Shown in pieces: positions 37,095 to 45,293 of a DNA stretch of 55,499 bases. How positions within the stretch are numbered: the stretch's first letter is position 1; the number at the start of each line of letters is the position of its first letter. The translations under genes were made by a program, and so were the position numbers. The stretch covers positions 1 through 55,499 of the forward strand of contig CALJVJ010000214.1 of NCBI GenBank assembly GCA_937974625.1, read 5' to 3'. This stretch comes from an uncultured Saprospiraceae bacterium (lineage in GTDB: Bacteria; Bacteroidota; Bacteroidia; Chitinophagales; Saprospiraceae). The notes under the pieces are model-generated. The model made no database searches. It saw nothing but the letters and a program-made list of their open reading frames with translations, and was not told the origin of the DNA.

Positions 37095-38213
37095 CTAAGA
37101 CTCTTTGTTTGCGCTAAATAATTTAAATTCCCCATAAATTATCATCAAAACTCCTGCGATTAAGGCGATTAACATCATCAAATTCATAGAGCTTTCTAAA
37201 CCCGAAAATAGGGAGGTTATTAATAAGGCTACTGCTACTAAAATCAGGATAACCATGATGCCATATTGAGATTCAACAATCCCTGCCACATAGGTCTTTC
37301 TATACTTATGCGGGAATAATTTTCTATCAAAAAAGCCAAATAGCTTATCTTGTAAAAAGCCAATAATAATAATGACAATCAGAATAGCAAATACTTTTTC
37401 CATCTGCCCTTGTCGTGCTTTAATATACGCTAAAGACCCTATACCACCTTGTCTATTTAATAATTCTGCAATGATGATATAAGTCCAAGATATAGCCGTA
37501 ATTACTCTAATATCATCCATCAATCGAGACATAACGGATGGAATATATACTGTTTTAATGGTTTGCCAATCCGTTGCACCTAGTGTAAAGACCGTTTTTA
37601 AATAAACAGCTTTAACCTCATCTATTCGTTGTACTACTACAGGTAATAAAAAGATAATGATACCAAAAGCTAAAAAAGCAATTTTCATCCCATCATCTAT
37701 TCCAAACCAAGCGGTAAATAAACCGACCAAAGCCGTTAATGGTAAAAATCGCAAGGCATCTACCTGCCCCGAAAATAAACCTCTAAACAGTGGTATTAAT
37801 CCTATTATAAAACCAAAAAATAAAGAAATCAATATTGCCCAAAAGTATCCTCTTACATTCAACCAAATGGATTGCAAAGTATTAGACCATAATTCATCAT
37901 CATTTATTAAAGATGGAAAGGACTTGACGACATGATGAGGTGGAGGAATAGAAGGATATATTTTTTCAAATTCAGTCGCATTTGCAAAGGCAATAGAATC
38001 TGCGATTATTAAAGAATCTCTAAAGGCTATATTGGCCTTACTCGTATCTAAGGAGGAAGGTAAATTTGTATTATAACCTTCAATAATTGGCTTTTGAACA
38101 GACTTCATTTCTGCCAAAGCCCACCAAAAAAGAAGAAGCAGGACAAATCCTATCAGCCCCAAAATTAACTTTTGGCTCTGAGACAATTGCCCTCTTAACT
38201 CAAATAGATTCAT
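37095..38213 (-). CDS. ABC importer permease, SsuC/TauC-like
   Basis: A 372-aa membrane subunit. It has an N-terminal membrane helix at about 16-36, a periplasmic stretch of about 80 residues (40-120), then the BPD-type permease core with the EAA-like loop (TLGATDWQTIKTVYIPSVM) that contacts the ATPase, and two extra helices at the C-terminus (about 318-365) beyond the usual SsuC length. It heads the operon with the ATPase gene. Divergent from the PQQ dehydrogenase, it lies 186 bp away. The insertion after helix 1 is unusual and could substitute for part of a binding protein (speculative). Confidence 0.85.
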   Translation of the reverse strand: MNLFELRGQLSQSQKLILGLIGFVLLLLFWWALAEMKSVQKPIIEGYNTNLPSSLDTSKANIAFRDSLIIADSIAFANATEFEKIYPSIPPPHHVVKSFPSLINDDELWSNTLQSIWLNVRGYFWAILISLFFGFIIGLIPLFRGLFSGQVDALRFLPLTALVGLFTAWFGIDDGMKIAFLAFGIIIFLLPVVVQRIDEVKAVYLKTVFTLGATDWQTIKTVYIPSVMSRLMDDIRVITAISWTYIIIAELLNRQGGIGSLAYIKARQGQMEKVFAILIVIIIIGFLQDKLFGFFDRKLFPHKYRKTYVAGIVESQYGIMVILILVAVALLITSLFSGLESSMNLMMLIALIAGVLMIIYGEFKLFSANKES

Positions 38214-38287
38214 AGATGGTTTTATTTTTTCAAAGAAGATTATTGCTTAATGAAAATAAACGTTGTCGGATTTTTAATCTTAATTTC

Positions 38288-38317
38288 CAAAGGTAAATAA
38301 AAATAATAAAATTGCAG
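38288..38317 (-). promoter_or_regulatory. Candidate promoter of the ABC permease-ATPase operon
   Basis: Minus-strand CTG-N19-TACCTTTG: TACCTTTG at 38295-38288 matches TAnnTTTG exactly, and the upstream triplet has one mismatch to TTG. The predicted leader is about 70 nt. Confidence 0.5.
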
Positions 38318-38399
38318 GGAGCTACTTTTTTTAAAAGGAAACCTTTTTTTACTACCTTACTTCCTCAAAACGAAAATTAACCGATAATTCAACATTATT

Positions 38400-40538
38400 A
38401 TGTACTCCTTTATAAAGCCATTTTGGGGATTTTTGTTATTGCTTATTTGCATACCAGCCTGTAAAGATGATGCTCCCCAATATGTCAACTGGGCGGTATA
38501 CCTAGGGGATAAACATTCTAGTCAATATTCTCCCTTAACCCAAATCAATAAAGAGAATGTCAAAAACTTGAAGGTCGCATGGACTTATAATTCAGGAGAT
38601 GCAGACCACGAAAAAAATCGAACACAAATTCAATGTAACCCCTTAATTATTGATGGCATTTTATACGGAAGTTCTCCTAAATTGAAGTTTTTCGCCCTAA
38701 ATGCGGAAACAGGTAAAGAAATTTGGACTTTTGACCCCTTTGATGACCAGGAATACAAAGCCTTTGGAATGGGGGTTAACCGAGGCTTAGCTTTTTGGAC
38801 TGACGGGCAACAAAAACGACTATTGGTCACCGCAGGCCCTTTTATATATGCTATCAATGCTGAAACAGGCAACTTAATCCCCGACTTTGGAGCAAATGGA
38901 AAGGTAGATATGCACGATGGCTTAGATAGAAATGTGGACAATTTATTTATCAATTCTAATACTCCTGGGATTATCTATAAGGATAAACTGATTTTAGGTT
39001 GTAGAGTTTCTGAATCTGGAGGAACGGGAGCTGTACCTGGGCATATTCGTGCTTTTAATGTGCATACAGGCGAACAGGAATGGATTTTTCATACGATTCC
39101 TCATCCTGGAGAATATGGCTATGAAACCTGGCCACCAGGTGCTTGGCAATATTCTGGTGGAGCCAATGCATGGGCAGGGCTTTCTGTAGATGAAGAACGG
39201 GGAATCGTGTTTGTTCCGACCGGTTCTGCCTCTTTTGATTTTTACGGTGGGGATAGGATTGGAGAAAATTTATTTGCGAATTGCCTGCTTGCCTTAGATG
39301 CCAATACAGGAGACCGAAAATGGCATTTTCAAACCGTACATCATGATATTTGGGACAGAGATTTGCCTGCTCCACCAAACTTGGTTCGAGTGAACCACAA
39401 TGGAAAAGAAATTGATGCAGTCGCACAAATCACCAAATCGTCTTATATCTTTTTGTTTGATAGGGAAACGGGTGAGCCTTTATTTCCGATAACCGAAGTC
39501 CCTACTTCACCCTCTACCTTGGAAGGAGAATCTGCTTGGCCTACTCAACCGATTCCAGTCAAACCACCTCAATTTTCTAGAAATAGAGTCACAGAAAAAG
39601 ATTTGACTACTCGAACCCCAGAGGCAAATGCATATGCTAGAAAAATCTGGGAACAAGCTACAGAAGGTGAACATTTCACCCCTTTATCGGAAAATGGAAC
39701 CATTGTTTTTCCAGGTTTAGATGGTGGTGGTGAATGGGGCGGTGCTGCTTTTGAGCCAAGTTCTGGAAATCTAATTGTCAATGCTAGTGAAATGCCCTGG
39801 GTCTTATCTTTATCTAAATCTGATAAAATAGGCGCTAAAAATATTCCAAAAGGTAAAAGTATATACAATGCCTTCTGTTTATCTTGTCATGGAAAAGATT
39901 TGCAGGGTGGAGATATGTTTGGCGCGGTGCCTTCACTCAAAAATCTTAAAGAACGTATTGATAAAAATCAACTTACTCAAATATTACAAAATGGAAAAGG
40001 AACAATGCCTTCCTTTAACTTTTTGCCTGAAGACCAAATAGATGCCATTGCTGCTTTTTTATTGGAAGCACCAGATGCAGAAAAAGTGAAGGTTGAAGAG
40101 CAGGACACTTGGCCTTATCCTTATTATTTTAATGGATATACTCGTTTCCAAGACCAGGAGGGATATCCTGCTATCACGCCACCGTGGGGAACTTTAAATG
40201 CTATTAATTTAAATACAGGGGAAATAAGTTGGAAAGTAACTTTAGGTGTGTACCCAGAATTAGCTGCAAATGGAATGGAACCAATGGGTTCTGAAAGTTA
40301 TGGTGGTCCTGTAGTCAGTTCAAGTGGATTAATCTTTATGGCAGGCACTTTAGATGAGAAATTTAGGGTGTTTGATAGCAAAGATGGTTCCTTACTATTT
40401 GAAACAATGCTCCCAGCAGCCGGTTTTGCTACGCCTGCTGTTTATGCCGTCGACGGCAAGCAATACATAGTTATAGCTTGTGGAGGTGGAAAACTTGGTA
40501 AAAAATCTGGTGATGCTTATGTCGCCTTTTCTTTATAA
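38400..40538 (+). CDS. PQQ-dependent dehydrogenase lipoprotein with cytochrome c
   Basis: A 712-aa quinoprotein. The signal sequence ends in the lipobox IPAC (Cys21), so it is a membrane-anchored periplasmic lipoprotein. The rest is a PQQ-binding beta-propeller (repeated AxNAxTGxxxW motifs such as NAETGKEIW and DANTGDRKW). A c-type cytochrome domain is inserted into the propeller, with the haem motif CLSCH at 493-497 and probable axial Met536 in GTMPSF. The final propeller blade follows it (WGTLNAINLNTGEISW). The layout matches the glucose/alcohol quinoprotein dehydrogenases in which electrons pass from PQQ to haem. The substrate is not certain. A DUF1304 gene starts 15 bp downstream, so they are probably co-transcribed. 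Confidence 0.9.
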   Translation: MYSFIKPFWGFLLLLICIPACKDDAPQYVNWAVYLGDKHSSQYSPLTQINKENVKNLKVAWTYNSGDADHEKNRTQIQCNPLIIDGILYGSSPKLKFFALNAETGKEIWTFDPFDDQEYKAFGMGVNRGLAFWTDGQQKRLLVTAGPFIYAINAETGNLIPDFGANGKVDMHDGLDRNVDNLFINSNTPGIIYKDKLILGCRVSESGGTGAVPGHIRAFNVHTGEQEWIFHTIPHPGEYGYETWPPGAWQYSGGANAWAGLSVDEERGIVFVPTGSASFDFYGGDRIGENLFANCLLALDANTGDRKWHFQTVHHDIWDRDLPAPPNLVRVNHNGKEIDAVAQITKSSYIFLFDRETGEPLFPITEVPTSPSTLEGESAWPTQPIPVKPPQFSRNRVTEKDLTTRTPEANAYARKIWEQATEGEHFTPLSENGTIVFPGLDGGGEWGGAAFEPSSGNLIVNASEMPWVLSLSKSDKIGAKNIPKGKSIYNAFCLSCHGKDLQGGDMFGAVPSLKNLKERIDKNQLTQILQNGKGTMPSFNFLPEDQIDAIAAFLLEAPDAEKVKVEEQDTWPYPYYFNGYTRFQDQEGYPAITPPWGTLNAINLNTGEISWKVTLGVYPELAANGMEPMGSESYGGPVVSSSGLIFMAGTLDEKFRVFDSKDGSLLFETMLPAAGFATPAVYAVDGKQYIVIACGGGKLGKKSGDAYVAFSL

Positions 40539-40553
40539 ATTTAAAAATAAATA

Positions 40554-40916
40554 ATGAATCTTCTATTAAGTTTAATCATTGCACTAATTATTGTTTTGCA
40601 TATCTATTTTGTTTGGTTAGAAATGTTCGCTTGGACCACCCATGGTAAAAAGGCTTTTAAAGGCTTTCCTGAAGAACTTTTTGACCAAACTAAAGCAATG
40701 GCTGCCAACCAAGGGCTTTATAATGGTTTTTTGGTCGCAGGATTGATTTGGTCTTTTTTAATCGAGGATATTCAATGGAGTGAGAATATAGCTATCTTCT
40801 TTTTGGGATGTATTGCAGTTGCAGGAATTTATGGAGCAATGACGGTTCAAAAAAGTATTTTTTACATTCAAGGGCTTCCTGCTATAATTGCCATCATTTT
40901 ATTAGTAACTAATTGA
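40554..40916 (+). CDS. DUF1304 integral membrane protein
   Basis: A 120-aa protein with four membrane helices. The conserved start (HIYFVWLEMFAW) and NQGLYNGFLVAG motif are typical of DUF1304, whose function is unknown. It begins 15 bp after the PQQ dehydrogenase stop, so a shared transcript is likely. Confidence 0.88.
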   Translation: MNLLLSLIIALIIVLHIYFVWLEMFAWTTHGKKAFKGFPEELFDQTKAMAANQGLYNGFLVAGLIWSFLIEDIQWSENIAIFFLGCIAVAGIYGAMTVQKSIFYIQGLPAIIAIILLVTN

Positions 40917-41150
40917 TTTTTTTGAGAAAATTTAATTCACATTATAATTTATTAAATACTATAAATTACTATTTAATAATAAGTTAGGAATATTTTACTA
41001 ATTTTTTTTCTAAAAAAATGATTCTAAATTATTTTAAATTTTATTTATAAACATTTCATAATCAGTAGCATTGGCATTGTATTTGCCATATATATAAACA
41101 AATAGGAATTCGTCAATTTATGTTTTTTTAAATATTTATTAAGAATTAAT

Positions 41151-41180
41151 TTGCATAATTGAAAATGATTCCTATCTTTG
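41151..41180 (+). promoter_or_regulatory. Perfect Bacteroidota promoter TTG-N19-TATCTTTG
   Basis: TTG at 41151-41153, exactly 19 bases, then TATCTTTG at 41173-41180. The start of transcription is expected near 41185, giving a leader of about 320 nt to the ATG at 41505. The A/T-rich tract just upstream could act as an UP-like element. Confidence 0.85.
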
Positions 41181-41221
41181 CAGTATAACAAAAACGAAAT
41201 AAGAAATTTGTTTTATTATAA

Positions 41222-41306
41222 GACCAATAAATCCCACATTTTTTGGTCATTTGAATTAAGGTTATTATTTTCTATCCCACAACTAAGAAATCCCACATCT
41301 CTTAGT
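41222..41306 (+). ncRNA. Tandem leader hairpins with identical UCCCACA loops
   Basis: Hairpin 1 (41222-41248): stem GACCAA/TTGGTC, one U-U mismatch, AAA/TTT, loop UCCCACA. Hairpin 2 (41282-41306): stem ACTAAGA/TCTTAGT, one A-C mismatch, one A-U pair, loop UCCCACA. The stems differ in sequence while the loop and the single mismatch are kept. A third ATCCCACA (41274-41281) lies in the linker between them. It resembles a cis-regulatory or protein-binding RNA motif. No known riboswitch is recognised. Confidence 0.6.
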
Positions 41307-41504
41307 CTTAGAAAAAATCTTACTTCATCAACTATCTTTTCCCGCTCGCATCCTTTAATTGTTAGTTACATTTGTAGCTATCCCTTTTTGTAACAGTTAT
41401 CCTAAATTTTAACATTTTAATCAAGTCCCCTTGTGATTTTATCGCAACTTTCAACTTTACCGTTGATTTGGAGATTTTTTCTGAAAAATGCTAAAAATTT
41501 AGTA

Positions 41505-41912
41505 ATGAAGATTTTTTTTACAACCGTACTTATTGCTTTAACTACTCTACTATCTGCTCAAGTATCCTTCGAGCCTGCTACATCTCTTTTAGATGATAAT
41601 GCAGTTGCTTCGAACAATGCTAACTTTTATGCAGAAGATGCAGCAGTTATTATCAGCAACGAATTCAACTTAGACTTTACTGCAGGTGAATACTACGGCG
41701 ACATCGTTATCAGCTATGACTTAAATACTGATTCAGATGTAAGACTAGAAGTTCAAAAAGCTGGCTCTCAGGCAGTTGCTTTAATCAATGAATCACAAAC
41801 ACCTGGAGCACAAAAAGTTTTATGGGATGAGAACATTGATTCTGGTAAGTATACTATCAGATTAATTGTTGGGCAAAAAGTACAAACTAAAACTGTTAAC
41901 CTTTCTTACTAA
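41505..41912 (+). CDS. Small secreted protein with sorting-domain-like fold
   Basis: A 135-aa exported protein. ATG at 41505 gives an ideal signal peptide (MKIFFTTVLIALTTLLSAQ), and the longer GTG frame would put 24 residues before it. The mature part of about 115 aa is all beta-like, ending in SGKYTIRLIVGQKVQTKTVNL, which looks like a T9SS type-A or FlgD-Ig-like sandwich without a cargo domain. The strong promoter and long leader suggest high, regulated expression. The function is unknown. A strong terminator follows 170 bp later. Confidence 0.75.
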   Translation: MKIFFTTVLIALTTLLSAQVSFEPATSLLDDNAVASNNANFYAEDAAVIISNEFNLDFTAGEYYGDIVISYDLNTDSDVRLEVQKAGSQAVALINESQTPGAQKVLWDENIDSGKYTIRLIVGQKVQTKTVNLSY

Positions 41913-42255
41913 AAATTACCATCAAAATAATAATACGGAATTATTTACTATAAAACGAAACGCTATTTAAACTAAACCAACTTTAAAAGTCAACGTAATG
42001 AACTAAAAAATTTTCCAGTTAGTTCTATATTACCACCACACTATGATACCTATTTTTTAGTCCGTACACACTTACAACACCTTAAAAAAAAAGCACTTCT
42101 TCCAATATAGGAAGAGGTGCTTTTTACTTTAGGCTTTATCTTTCTCCTACTTCAATACTATTAGTTCTTATCAATTCTTCTTTCTATTACACCCTAACCA
42201 CATCACTCATCACTCATCACTCATCACTCATCACTCATCACTCATCACTCATCAC
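41913..42255. other. Intergenic region between convergent genes
   Basis: Contains a bidirectional terminator (42086-42125) and a 7-bp tandem repeat (42201-42259) that overlaps the stop of the minus-strand gene. No gene is seen. Confidence 0.7.
42086..42125. terminator. Bidirectional intrinsic terminator
   Basis: GCACTTCTTCC (42093-42103) pairs with GGAAGAGGTGC (42110-42120) with one G-U pair. A runs on the left and T runs on the right give U tracts on both strands. Confidence 0.9.
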
Positions 42256-42259
42256 TCAT
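42201..42259. repeat. CATCACT tandem array at a stop codon
   Basis: About 8.4 perfect copies of the 7-bp unit CATCACT (TGAGTGA when read on the minus strand). The array starts in the TGA stop of the transglutaminase-like gene and runs downstream of it. As 7 is not a multiple of 3, TGA falls in all three frames. Confidence 0.9.
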
Positions 42260-43449
42260 AAATTATCCATTAAGATTTCAAACGATTGACGTTCATACCC
42301 TTTTGGCACCCTACCAATTTCAGAGGAATTGGATGGGCCCGTTGGGTCACAGATATAAAATTTTTTTCCTTTGTATTGTATAGATGGCCCTATTGGTTTA
42401 TCCAATGCTACTGCGACCGTTAAATGGTCAGGGAAAGCAACAATTATCATAGGGAGTCCCAATAATTCATCTACTAATCCGTAAAAAAGAGCAGAACGGT
42501 CCTCACAGTCAGAATAAGGGTAAAAGAAAACTTCATCTCTAATCATTGGCTTACTCCTTCCAAAGTAGGCTTCATCCTCTCGATAAGTAAAAGCTGACCT
42601 GGTAAAAGTTGTAAGTATCTCTAAAGTTTCTTTTATTGATTTCCCTGCAATAATTGAACGAATCTGAGGCAATAAGGACGCTTTTAAAGTCTCCGAAAAA
42701 GGTGTTTTTACGTAGTCCGTCTCCCCTATTACTGGATATTTTCTCAATACATCGACTAAGGTTTCATCACACTGAACCACTATCTCAAAAGGTGCTCCTT
42801 TCCAGTTAAATTGGAATTTCTTTTGGTGCTTATTTTCTTTTAAATTAGGTAAATCTTCTAAGGAAAAGGTAAAACTTTTCCCATTAGGTTGAGCTAAATA
42901 ATTAAGTAAGTAAACACCTTTATTAGAAGATGTTCTTTTATATTGCATTTCTGTAAGGCCTACAAACTTATTTCCACCGTCCTCGATTAAAGGCGTCTCG
43001 TAAATATCCTCAAGAGACCGCACATAAATAAATACCTCATTTTTATAAAAAGCAAGTCTTGTGTCATACCCCAGTTTAGACAACAAAAACCAATTCGCTA
43101 ATTCTTTTTCCTTTCGGGAGTTACTTATATATATTTTATCAATAATTTTTTGAGTCAATTCATAAACCAACCAATCATTTAATCGCAACTTTTTCTGATA
43201 CCCTTCTATGGAAGCAATCATTGGTTCATAGTCTGTATCTTCCAATTGCTCATAAAAATTAACAATAGCCTCTTCTTCTAATTTATTGTTGAAAATTTGA
43301 CGAATGTCTGGATAATATTCAATACTTAATGCTTCAGAATAGAATGGAATGAGTAGCATTTCAGTAGGAGAAGTAATTTTATTCATCCCAAATGAATATC
43401 CCAATGGAAGAATAAAAGAAATAATTAACAACTTTAAAAATGCCTGCAT
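42256..43449 (-). CDS. Secreted transglutaminase-like protein
   Basis: A 397-aa protein. The N-terminal hydrophobic stretch (LLIISFILPLGYSF) suggests export. The C-terminal part (about 250-397) has a transglutaminase-like papain-fold triad: Cys315 in YSDCEDRSALFYGLV, His342 in FPDHLTVAV and Asp368 in YICDPTG. Such domains act as cysteine peptidases or amide-bond-transferring enzymes. The N-terminal 240 residues are not recognised. It is convergent with the small secreted gene and has a 7-bp tandem array at its stop. No operon partner is adjacent. A hairpin with 12-bp arms lies about 50 bp upstream of its start. Confidence 0.75.
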   Translation of the reverse strand: MQAFLKLLIISFILPLGYSFGMNKITSPTEMLLIPFYSEALSIEYYPDIRQIFNNKLEEEAIVNFYEQLEDTDYEPMIASIEGYQKKLRLNDWLVYELTQKIIDKIYISNSRKEKELANWFLLSKLGYDTRLAFYKNEVFIYVRSLEDIYETPLIEDGGNKFVGLTEMQYKRTSSNKGVYLLNYLAQPNGKSFTFSLEDLPNLKENKHQKKFQFNWKGAPFEIVVQCDETLVDVLRKYPVIGETDYVKTPFSETLKASLLPQIRSIIAGKSIKETLEILTTFTRSAFTYREDEAYFGRSKPMIRDEVFFYPYSDCEDRSALFYGLVDELLGLPMIIVAFPDHLTVAVALDKPIGPSIQYKGKKFYICDPTGPSNSSEIGRVPKGYERQSFEILMDNL

Positions 43450-44095
43450 TTACACGGATTATTGTTTATCAAAAATTAAGATAAGAATTGGCTATTGATG
43501 AAGTTGTTTAGCGTATGTCTAAACAACTTCTATATCAAAACGATTTTTGATAACAATTATTCCAAGAACTTTAAAAGAATTTCTAAAGAAGAAGTTAAAA
43601 AAAGTAGCTGGTTGTCTATCCTGACATTAAAGGGCAATCTCTTCCATTTGTGAGGGTATTACTTAATATAAAAATCGGATTATTTTGCGCTAATATCTAA
43701 ACAACCAGCAAACCACCTAGTATTATAAAAGTGGATTTTTATGGGGGAAAAAGGGGTAAGAATTAAGTTTCAATTGAAAAAATGTCACAGGTGGTGCCAA
43801 AAATGAAGTTTTATCTCTATTCTTCAAAGGTAAAAAAAATATTAAAATTAATCTAAAAAATGAGGCTTTTTTAACAAATAAAATTTTCAGTTTATAACGA
43901 ATTCTATTTTAGTTGATAAGACATTAAAAAATAGTATCACCTATTTAATTAAATACTCAGGAGCCCTCCAATTTTATATACTTTTTCCTTTTCTAGTTTT
44001 AAAATTGACTGTTTTACAATGTCATAAATTTCATCTTCTATGACTTGTTTGGGAGAAGATAGGATAAATTAAAAATTAAATACTTTCTTTGCGCT
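43450..44095. other. Intergenic region between divergent genes
   Basis: About 650 AT-rich bases with no gene. Contains the hairpin at 43500-43530 and the smaller TATCAAAA/TTTTTGATA hairpin just after it. A TTTG at 44088-44091 lies 4 nt before the MFS start. Confidence 0.5.
43500..43530. repeat. 12-bp perfect hairpin upstream of transglutaminase-like gene
   Basis: GAAGTTGTTTAG (43500-43511) and CTAAACAACTTC (43519-43530) with a 7-base loop CGTATGT. There is no U run. It could be an operator-like palindrome or a leader stem, since its position suits the 5' region of the minus-strand gene. Confidence 0.6.
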
Positions 44096-45232
44096 ATGAG
44101 TCAACAAAAAATGCTAATTCAAATTATCTTAAATAGCTTCATTAGTGCAACAGGTATGGGAATGCTAACTGTTTTACCCATAATGCTTGGAGGAATTGTG
44201 GATGAATTGGCATTGGATAGAAATATGGTCGGTTTAATTGCCTCTGTTAACATTATTGGAATTGGTATAGGTGGTTTTATTGCGGCTTATTATATCGGAA
44301 AAAAACCCTTAGTACTCATCGTTAGAATTGGCTTAATTGGTTTGATAATTTTTGAGTTTATTTGCATGAACATGCTGACTGCCAATAGTTTATTGATTTG
44401 CCGATTTTGTAGTGGCATTTTCGGTGGGCTCGTTTATGCAGGAGCTTTAGGGGCTTTTTCAGGATTAAAAGACCCTATAAAAGCATTTGGAATTTATGTA
44501 GTGGTTTATTGTTGTTGGAGCGGAATTGGACTAACAAGCTTGCCCTTTATATTGGGCAATTTTGGAATAAAAGGTGGGTATTTTTTATTAGTCATCATGG
44601 GTGTTATTAGCCTCCTTTTAAGTCAGGTTATTTCTAATTTAGCAAAGAATATTAAAGAAAAAAGTTTTGATTCCCTGAATGTACTTTTATCAAAAAAAAC
44701 GGTCATTTTTGCACTCTTAGCTTACTTTTTTATGCAAATGGCTGGTGGAACAATTTGGGCGTATACTGAAAGAATTGGTAAAGAGGCAGGACTCAACCAA
44801 GAACAAATTGGACTAGCCTTAGGATTAAGCACCTTATTGTCATTGGTTGGAGGGTTATTGGTATTTAAGATAGGGAATAATTATGGTTTTAAATGGCCTG
44901 TTCTTATTGGTTTGTCTTTTATGGGACTAAGTGGGTTGATGCTTTATCAATCAAAGTTTACTTTTATATTTTTCCTCGCAAATGGATTATTAGGTGCCGC
45001 CTGGGCGTTTTTAATTCCATTTTTTCAACAAATTCAAGCTAGTTTGGACGTACAAGGAAAAGTGGTGTCTCTTGGCACTATTGTCAATATGGGTGGGCGT
45101 TCCTTTGGCCCTGCCTTGGCCGCATTTTTTCTTGGCACAGCTGCGTTCATTAATGTGATTTGGTTGGCTTTAATCGGCCTATTCTTAAGCTTTCTATTTC
45201 TAATACCGATGATGAATAAAAAGAATACTTAA
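44096..45232 (+). CDS. MFS transporter
   Basis: A 378-aa major facilitator superfamily permease with about 12 membrane helices, short for the family. The loop after helix 2 (YYIGKKP) fits MFS, and the end of the protein (IPMMNKKNT) is a normal cytosolic tail. It is intact, and the substrate is unknown. It precedes ccmB by 61 bp on the same strand, but a promoter-like TACTTTTG lies between, so ccmB may have its own start. The ATG lies 4 nt after a TTTG, suggesting a leaderless mRNA. A second Met five codons in is an alternative start. Confidence 0.85.
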   Translation: MSQQKMLIQIILNSFISATGMGMLTVLPIMLGGIVDELALDRNMVGLIASVNIIGIGIGGFIAAYYIGKKPLVLIVRIGLIGLIIFEFICMNMLTANSLLICRFCSGIFGGLVYAGALGAFSGLKDPIKAFGIYVVVYCCWSGIGLTSLPFILGNFGIKGGYFLLVIMGVISLLLSQVISNLAKNIKEKSFDSLNVLLSKKTVIFALLAYFFMQMAGGTIWAYTERIGKEAGLNQEQIGLALGLSTLLSLVGGLLVFKIGNNYGFKWPVLIGLSFMGLSGLMLYQSKFTFIFFLANGLLGAAWAFLIPFFQQIQASLDVQGKVVSLGTIVNMGGRSFGPALAAFFLGTAAFINVIWLALIGLFLSFLFLIPMMNKKNT

Positions 45233-45281
45233 AAATGACTAAATAATGGACAAAATCATATGTCGTATTAATTAGTCTACC

Positions 45282-45289
45282 TACTTTTG
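45282..45289 (+). promoter_or_regulatory. -7 element in front of ccmB
   Basis: TACTTTTG fits TAnnTTTG exactly. The triplet 19 bases upstream is ATG and not TTG. The G is 4 nt before the ccmB start codon at 45294, so the transcript would be leaderless. Confidence 0.5.
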
Positions 45290-45293
45290 CCCT

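Larger units (their letters stand above)
40917..41504. other. Promoter region and structured leader of the gene at 41505
   Basis: The first 230 bp are very AT-rich. A perfect promoter lies at 41151-41180, followed by a leader of about 320 nt with two hairpins (41222-41248 and 41282-41306). Frames opening at 41178 (TTG) and 41433 (GTG) are not supported: the first is inside the promoter, and the second only extends the signal peptide. Confidence 0.65.

Noticed and set aside
38630-39868. Antisense frames opposite the PQQ dehydrogenase
   Set aside because: They are shadows of a well-supported sense gene with intact motifs.
41178-41393. 71-codon frame in the leader
   Set aside because: It starts with TTG inside the -7 promoter element, so it would not be fully transcribed. 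Composition is not protein-like.
42201-42259. CRISPR array
   Set aside because: The unit is 7 bp without spacers and no cas gene is nearby; it is a simple tandem repeat.
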